A stretch of 64,000 nt of DNA from Amphibalanus amphitrite (lineage: Eukaryota; Arthropoda; Thecostraca; Balanomorpha; Balanidae): assembly GCF_019059575.1 (NCBI RefSeq), contig NW_024881570.1:620001-684000 (forward strand), given 5' to 3'. Positions 56,678 through 64,000 of the stretch are shown piece after piece. Every line of letters begins with the position of its first letter. Positions within the stretch are counted from its first letter, which is position 1. The notes under the pieces were generated by a model. The model ran no database searches. It worked only from the letters and a program-made list of their open reading frames with translations, and was not told the origin of the DNA. A program made the position numbers and the translations under genes.

Positions 56678-58880
56678 CACTCGCCCCGTTGGGGGGGGGG
56701 GGCACAGAAAAACCCCTGTGGTTTTTCCTGAATAGCAAAAAAACGGCGGCGTGCAGCGTCGCCAAATTTTCAGTACCTTCACGGGCATCAATTTGACACC
56801 TTCACTCCAAATTTCAAGTCTTAGTTCACCTTGGGTCAGGAGTTATTGAGGTCAAACTGAGGTCATGTTCGAGCAAAAATGAGCAAAAAACATGCAATCT
56901 TGAAACGCTCACCAAATCTACAGTTACCAAGAAATTTCAAAGTTCTTTATATGGTCTAGTAGACAAAAAGCGGCGCTACAAAACTGCTATCACGTATTTT
57001 CAAAATTTTGGGTTTTTGATCCCCAAAAATTCAAAAAATTGATTTTTTAAAAACGCAAAAAATAAAAAACGAATTTCAAAAAAGCGGAATATATGTGATA
57101 GTCCCTGCGTTTTCTATATACATACCAAATTTCAGATCGAGATCTCGTTTTTTGGCCAAGTTATAGCGAAAAACAACTTCAAAAATAATAACGTCAAATT
57201 TTTTAACTCAATTTTTAGCGATTCTAGACCACGTAGGGAAACACAAAGACCACCATTGAACTCCCCGTGACGAGCTGCATCGAATGAATAGGGGAGAGCG
57301 GGGCCAGTTGAAACACGGGGTCAGATGAAACATGGCTTTATTTTCAACAGTATGCAACATATGGCGTTGCCGACACCATTGCGCATCCGCGCTCGACCAC
57401 TTCCTTTGTCAACGGCGTTTGGGCGGCAAACGGACGGTAATTTTGATTTGACACTTGTTTTTGTGTTTTTGAGGGGCGTTTGGGAGAAATCGTTCTTATG
57501 AATATTTTGTGATATCTCATATACCTTTGTTTGCTGAAAGAAGAACTCCTGGCTCCGGAATAACACCTTATTTGGTCCTTCATTCAGCATGATGCCGTCC
57601 CTCCAGCTCTTTTGACATGTGCTTTACGGCGCGTGCGAGATGGCGGGAGCGGATGGGGTCAATTGAAACGCTTCTCTGAGGGTCAGTTGAAACAGGGCCA
57701 CAGGCCGTTTCAATGGACCCCGGTGACCTTTGCAATGGTTATTGTTCAGGGGCTGTAAATATTAAAGGAAATAGTCCACCTTTGAAATGAGCTTTTAAAC
57801 TGAAATAGTAGGTTAACAGAGCTCAATTTTTGACCCCTTTTCTCCAGCCTTTTGCTTGAAAGCACACTATAGCCTGAGCTATTTCTCATTTTTCTCATCC
57901 GCCCATTTTACCATAGTCTATGTACTTTATGTCACCTAGTATGAGGAACTTTGCACTTTTAGCTTTCCAACGACCTATTGAATGTAGCATTTGGAAAAGT
58001 AAACCGGACAAAATATCTCCTTAAGAAAGTGGCCTTAAAGAGGAAAACATCCCATTGTTAAGGATAGGTGCAATTGACCCCATGGGCTGGTTCAATTGAC
58101 CCTCGCATCGGGGTCATTTGAAACGGGCGTAGAGCTGTTTTATAAGCTTGCGTTTGGCAGCAAAATATGTTTGAAACATAATTTTACATATCTTAAAATA
58201 AAGCCAAAAGAGCATATTTTTCATGGTATTGTGCATTTTTCGATATGACAACTAGATCTCGCTGTGCATGTCAATATATAAAAAGTGGTTCAACTGGCCC
58301 CGCTCTCCCCTACCCATTTTATGCAAAAATATCAACTTTGAAATTTGACCTAATTTGACCTGACCTTGACCTGACCTTGACCTGACCTTGACCTGACCTT
58401 GACCAAAACGTGACCTAAGCTGGCCCCAAAGACTGCCTGACCCACATAATCGCATTTGTCATGTAAAATGGACCATAAAACATGTATTACACGACACTTT
58501 CATATTGTGACCCCCCAGTGACCTGACCTCTGTGACCTGACCTGGTATCAGTCAGTAGTGACCTCAAATAGCAAAATATGTGTTTGAAGAACATTTCCCC
58601 ATCAATGATTCACAATGAAATGCATTTTACTCGATTTCACAACGCATTTCTTGAAATGCCTGTAAACGATGAAAATTGGACCTTTGACCTGACCTGTGAC
58701 GTGATCGGTTTGACCTAGGTCAATAAAATTGGGTCACAAGGTAGTTCCCTGATAGGGCTATCCAACACCATTTGCCGCTTGTCGCTAGGTTGCGTGGTTC
58801 TCGAGATCTTAGGGGGGGGCAAATTGTGCCCCCCCCAACAGGGCGCGTTGCTCGGCAGCGCCCAACGGGGCGCGGGTTAA
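56674..58880. mobile_element. TTAA element T2b, interrupted by a TA element
   Basis: Ends CACTCGCCCCGTTGGGG and CCCCAACGGGGCGCGGG in TTAA sites. Without the 1.0-kb TA insertion at 57291 it is ~1.2 kb and T2-like. It carries four TGACCTTGA words spaced 11 bp (58361-58402). Confidence 0.82.
57291..58310. mobile_element. TA-flanked element with GGGGAGAG ends (b)
   Basis: Ends GGGGAGAGCGGGGCCAGTTG and complement, TA flanks. The intact target is visible in the related element at 32795-32796. The terminal phrase recurs inside as GGTCAGTTGAAAC, GGTCAATTGAAACG, GGTCATTTGAAACG and complements. No transposase. Confidence 0.82.
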
Positions 58881-59058
58881 TTGGAAAAGAAATTATGCAC
58901 TAGCATGATTTTCTTGATTGTTTGGAACTCACTAAAGCCTACTATTTATGCTTTGCCATGGCTTCTAATTTGGTATCATTTAAAATTAGCTCCTATTTAG
59001 TTGTGCTGTGTTCCAGCAATCCGGTATTCATATTGGTGTCAATAAGGACACACCAGTA

Positions 59059-60036
59059 GGGTAAGGTGCCTAATTAGCGACCCTTTCCGATTTGCGACCT
59101 ACCTCCCTACAGAAAAACTGGCAGGAGAAAACGGGGTAAAAATATCGTCAAAAGGTCAGCCATACTTTGGTTATCAAATTAAATTATTTTCCGGTCGTCG
59201 ATGTTTCTGGTGGGACGTTTCAGGTGAGTTTAAATAAAAATGACGAGTTTCTTATCCAAAATGTGTGTGTTTGGGCCCTCTCTGATGAAAAGCGATGCAC
59301 ATTAGGATGATGCACCTTTTTTATTCTGAATCGACGTTCCTTCTTCAATTGATTGCCGTTTTCCCATAGTGAATCGCTCAACTGTGCACAGCATGGCGGT
59401 TAAAAATGTGTCGCAACTCATATTTCCTATTTGCGCCTGACATGGTCGCAAATAGCTCAAGAAGGGAAAGAAAGGGGAAAAGAGAGAAATGAAAATGAGG
59501 TGTTGCTGAAGCTTGCAATGTGCGGCAGGGGATGCCAAATGTCGTCACCGACTGCAGGGGTGCCGAATTCAGCGCGGACCTTGAATATCATACGAGATAG
59601 CCCGCAAAATTTGGGTTTCCGCCTTCTTTTCGCCTTTCGGTGCATCACGTGATCAGTTTTTACTTCCGTAAATGTGTTGGATAAACGTTCCTGTTCGAGT
59701 GATTGAAAACTTTGCGTATAGGTTACCTTTTTGAGATCGTATTTCATCTTTTCAGGCGTCGCATTTTTTGCCATTTTTAATATGGGGAAACCCATAGACT
59801 TATTAGCGACCCTCCCAGGTCGCTAATCGGGAAGAGTTCCCTATTAGCGTTTTTTGCAATGGTTTGCCAAAATGCTCACTACAAATAAGTTAGTGAATAT
59901 TGGGGCAGAAAATGACTATGTTTTAATAGAAAAATGAACGGTCTCTCCGAAAATCAAGCCAGTAATACAGTGGCACTCACAGAGCGTGAGCAATGACGGT
60001 TCAAATTAAGGGGGTCGCTAATTAGGCACCTTACCC
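59059..60036. mobile_element. TA-flanked element (c), GGGTAAGGTGCC ends
   Basis: Ends GGGTAAGGTGCCTAATTAGC and complement with TA flanks. Internal words TTAGCGACCC and GGTCGCTAAT repeat the terminal phrase. Same design as elements (a) and (b), different sequence. No transposase recognised. Confidence 0.8.
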
Positions 60037-60825
60037 TACCACTAAAAACGATATTAGCGTGAGACTGGTATTACGGCTATTTATGGAAGCAAATATCAGG
60101 TCGGCCGTTTTACCCTATCTAAATTAAGGCACATAACGGACGAGCATAGGTGCTTGAGTCGAAAAGGAAAACAACAACACTGAACTACAGAATTAGTGCT
60201 GAATGACTCAACCACTACGGCACCGGTGGAAGCATGATAAGTGCATGGGTATCGCTTGTGTCTATATTTCATGTTTAAATTTTATGTTCATGTTCATAAG
60301 AAAACTATTTTTGATTTAAAGGTAGTGTGCCACCTTTGAAAGATTTCCCGTTTTATTTTTCCTAGGATAAGAAGCTTCTGTTTTTACCTAATATCGCAAA
60401 AAAAAAATCAAAAATGGGCCTGGAATAGTGCCTTTTTCGCCTAAAAGTTTATCGGTTTTTAGATATGTATAACAACTGTAGTTGGCTCACCTGCAAACAG
60501 GCGTCGGGCAACAATCGCGAATGCGGCGCACTTGTGACAATAAGCAAAGGTCATTATAGTGTTACGACCATACGACGTACGGGAATGAGTTATCAGCTGT
60601 CTAATCGTAGACAACACAATGTCGAGCCTTAAACTGTAAGCCTGTATTGGTATTGTTTCTTAAATTTGGCTGTCAAACATTAATTTGTGGTTTGAAATAT
60701 GATTTTATGTAAAATAATTGATATGAAACAGCCGTCTCTTAATATGACCCCATTACACCACACGCAAGTGGCAGAAATGACAATGATCAGCTGACGCATT
60801 TTTCTTGGCCGAAGTCAGAGCGCGC

Positions 60826-63791
60826 GGGTGCAGTTATTTTTTTACATCTTAGTTTTTGTTTACGCGTTTTTAGACGTTTTTCGGCGCACTGTTGTTGAAG
60901 TTATACAAGCCTATTTTACAGCTATTTTCGACTCGCAAAACTGCTGCAGTTTTTATAGCCTTGTTTTGGCATATTGACATTTTGATGGAATTGGAATGCA
61001 TAAAAAGATGTTTATTCTTAAAATCTGGAATGCCAATATAATTACAAGGTGAATCGAGCCACGTTCGTAGCGAAATATTACGAATCAATGATAATAACAG
61101 TAACCGGCAGAAAATATGTAGTTACCGCGATTGTATAAGATAATACTGGATATTCCGCGTAAAATTGACAGGAGATATCATAAGAATAATAGCTGAAACA
61201 AATATTCAAATAACTGAAAGCTCATAATACCCACTTAGCACTGCTAACGCTGACCATTTTCTTCAAACATTAAATGCTTACCATAACATACCATCTAAAG
61301 ATAATGAACTTGAACCTCGAAAAGCGAGTTGTCCGGTTTCAGTCTCAGTTTGTGGGGTACTGGCCACTGGGATGCATGCATTATCAGTGAATCAAATAAA
61401 AATTGTTCGGGGCATCATGCTGTGATTATATGAACCAGTTAATATGTACGAAATCTAGTCATTGGCCAAACGTAACGGCCACGGACCGTATGTTGACGAC
61501 GACCCCGACATTTAGCAAATGAAGTGTAGGTTCAAGAATAGAGATCTTATATACATAGCCCATACGACCCATAGAGATCTTATATGTATATAAGATCTCT
61601 ATGGGTTCAAGCAGTTCAGATAATGCTGGTGCGTGGAGATTAATAGTGATGTAAATGTGCTCACAGCCTACAAACACGGTAACAAATATCGATTGCGCTT
61701 CGCTCAACCAGAGCCATGCTCGTTCTTGCTCATGAAACAGTGCATCCCCATAAAATGGAAAGTCTGAACGAATGCATTCGGGTTCCTACCACTGAATCAC
61801 CTTATATTGAGATCCGTTTCTTAACAGGAACACAAACGCCGCCCATCAATTTGTCAGCACTAAGGCAACAGCGTCTGACAACGCATCAAATGGCCAACTT
61901 CTGACACTATCTACCAATACGGTATCGGCAATAAAATTGCATTGCAAAATGCAAAAAATGCACCATTTTCAAGCGCAGCTATTGACAACCAAGTCCGACC
62001 ATTTAGTGTCTCGAGACACATTCCAACTGCATAGGTACCGCAGTAACCCATTAGGGGCGAAAGGAAACATATGACTCGTGTACGACCAGCGTTCTGCCAG
62101 CGTACGACGCATAAAGCAAACTGCTCAAACAACTGCGATCCCGAACAACACAACACAGAGCTCCGAAACGAATGGTTTACAAAAGTCTACGACTGACGAC
62201 ATCGAAACAGTACGTTCATCGGGACTAGTCACATGACTCGCTCAACCCAGCTGGGTTATGGGTACTAAGTGCGCTTCAAATTGACCTCTGACAGCCATTT
62301 ACGCTAGTTTGATGCATAAAACTGTACATTGAAACTCAAGCGGCAGCACATAGATCTCCATCAAGGTGGTTATATACAACAGAGCACCTCGCTAAAACCG
62401 CACGCTAAAACCGCGCTAAACCGCGAGCCGCACTGTCACACTGACAGTTAACACTGAGCTGCGAGTCGTGACAGTCGCACTGCGTCATATGCACGCAGAT
62501 GTCGCACTCACGGCACCGTTGCTGGCACTGCGCTGCGGGTGGACACGCGCGGTGCAGTAACTAGCTCCACGGTGTGCGGCTCACCGGAGGGATTACCAGT
62601 CTCCGACCGGACAGTCCAGGCGGGAAGTGCGGTGTCTTCAATCATGACCACCGTCCCCGTCTCCGCGGAGTGCCGCACGGCGGCGACGCGGCGGCGTCGG
62701 ATCTTGAGCTGGTGGACACTGGACTCCTGCCACAGCTGCCAGCTTCAGCCCTTCAGCATCCTGTCATCAGCAAACTCCAGCAGAGCCCCAATGCAACTGG
62801 GAAAATAAAATGTATGCTGTTAAGTGTTAAGCCAAATCATGCAAAACATTTCCTTGCACAGGATTCTCTTTGGCAGTTGAGCAAAATCTTCAGTGATATC
62901 CATGGCCATGACAAGAGGACTTGATGCCATTGTAAAAAATATAAGCTCATTGGTTCTCATTTACCCACATCGAGACTCTATAGGTACCATTCATTTGTAT
63001 ATCATCAAGTATGTTAACTACACAATATAATTATGCAATAGACTGACATGAAATATGTAGGAATTTCAATAAAAAAATTTGGAAGTTCAATATATAATGA
63101 AATACCCAGCTCAACAGAGGCAAATATAATAATGACAGCATGTAAGCAAAGTAAAAATAGAATTAAAGATTTCTTCTACAGAAAAAACACTTGTAATTTT
63201 ACTCTATCACTTACCAGGTATTTGAATTATCAGTCATCACCAGACTTGCACAAAACTTTCTAGATATTATGCCACAAAATATAAACAAAGTATCTCAAAT
63301 TGCACAACATAAGCACCAGCCACTGGAGCAGTATGGGGTCTCGTAACTTGCACGTTCAGTCTGTAAGAGCATGCCTGACTTGACTTAACGGCTTTGAGGC
63401 ATCACCTTTGCAGAAGCTCCTTCTATTCTTTTTTAACATAAACTTTAACTATTATTACCATGCTATGATGATGAGGTGGCTGGTTTCGGGCGCATGACAA
63501 GTAGCAACCCTTCTTTCATTCTATTTCTTAGTTTTCAAATGCTGCACAAAATGTTTTTTCTTCCACGTTCCTTCTGTCATTATAAAAAATAATAGGTATC
63601 ATAATTGCTTCACTTCTTCTTTATATTCCAAGTATCACTGCAACAATCCAACACATCTCCCGTTAGTAAACCTCGAGTAAACCCAGTAAACCATTGCCCT
63701 ATGCCCGCTAAAGTAAACAAGTGGAATGCGCCAGAAATTGTAAAAATCGCGCCAAAATAGCAAACTAAGATGTGAAAAAATAACCGCACCC
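60826..63791. mobile_element. 2.97-kb insertion, GGGTGCRGTTATTTTTT ends, 8-bp duplication
   Basis: Ends GGGTGCAGTTATTTTTT and near-complement, extending to ACATCTTAGTTT. GAGCGCGC flanks both sides (60818-60825 and 63792-63799). No transposase was recognised. Contents are AT-rich with a palindrome AGAGATCTTATAT near 61541-61605 and a fossil retroelement fragment. Confidence 0.7.
62560..62760 (-). pseudogene. BEL/Pao-type retroelement fossil fragment
   Basis: On the minus strand a GC-rich stretch resembles the C-terminal region after the integrase of BEL/Pao LTR elements (a Trp/Gln-rich start, basic run, then a GTVVMIEDTALPAW-like block). It is a short broken scrap with no ends or other domains, carried inside the 2.97-kb insertion. 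Confidence 0.4.
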
Positions 63792-64000
63792 GAGCGCGCG
63801 GCCCGACGCACCACGCGTATTTGGAAATTCCGACCTCGACGAGCATCAGAAGCCACCTAACAGGCGTGTTCGAAACCGCAGGAGATGATGATGAACGGGT
63901 TTATCGAAACTTGATTGGATGAGCCTATCGGTAATAGCGATTTTAGTGTGTGCATTTATTGTTCATAGTGGTGTGAAATGTGGTTGGGGTACGACCGACA

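Larger units (their letters stand above)
60316..64000. mobile_element. Kolobok-like TTAA element, second copy, interrupted
   Basis: 60316-60825 and 63800-64000 match the copy at 55808-56677 nearly base for base; the middle is a 2.97-kb insertion. The right end lies outside the window. Confidence 0.8.

Noticed and set aside
58350-58405. Telomere- or satellite-type array
   Set aside because: Only four 11-bp units, embedded in a TGACC-rich transposon; better described as half-site iteration.

Overview
The window reads as nuclear DNA of an arthropod, most likely a crustacean (a barnacle would fit, but this is inference). Two secreted proteases carry the arthropod-style clip domain, and their GC-rich reading frames sit in AT-richer, heavily transposon-filled DNA. 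No prokaryotic signature, rRNA or tRNA gene was recognised.

Host genes that can be supported: an intronless trypsin-like serine protease (17134-18099, +); its paralogue (34900-35853, -); a secreted 5'-nucleotidase/apyrase with two exons (37724-43148, +); a convergent pair of intronless clip-domain serine proteases (48964-50145, + and 51187-52308, -); three consecutive exons of an unrecognised gene (28276-31519, -); a paralogous last exon (8384-8742, -); and an exon-like frame split by a transposon (5065-7894, -). The proteases and the apyrase all have secretion signals. Extracellular proteolysis (clotting, melanisation, digestion or adhesion) and extracellular purine hydrolysis are the likely roles.

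Most of the rest is transposon. The dominant class is a set of roughly 0.8-1.2 kb elements bounded by TTAA, with inverted ends starting CCC, a G-run/C-run hairpin just inside each end, and interiors packed with TGACC/AGGTCA. I sort them by their ends. T1 is CCCTCGCC (999, 4033, 14122, 22318, 25525, 45890, 53188). T2 is CCCGCGCCCCACTGGGG or similar (11020, 15035, 19990, 32253, 36804, 42575, 56674). T3 is CCCGCGCACCGACGGGG (13038, 33529, 43898), with a chimeric relative at 54822. T4 is known only from right halves (9020, 52838). The ends fit non-autonomous piggyBac-like elements. A second TTAA class with ends starting AAGG or AGGG looks Kolobok-like (23646, 30074, 55808, 60316). Elements repeatedly abut by sharing one TTAA; a chain of three runs from 54822 to 58880.

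Other mobile DNA: hAT-type elements with 8-bp target duplications (5156-7637, 8781-9560, 19074-19785, 34289-34557); TA-flanked elements (11222, 18646, 29078, 45367, 47287, 57291, 59059); a Penelope-like element with an inverted partner (1929-3833); a 2.5-kb element with 9-bp target duplications that carries a GACTCA minisatellite inside the apyrase intron (39646-42104); and a nested 6-kb tandem duplication (21412-27411) that supplies empty sites for two TTAA insertions.

The most interesting signal is that the TTAA elements carry perfect copies of the inverted-repeat-1 ecdysone-receptor consensus, other nuclear-receptor-like palindromes and 11-bp arrays of extended half-sites. They could therefore spread hormone-responsive sites. 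This is a sequence match, not evidence of function.
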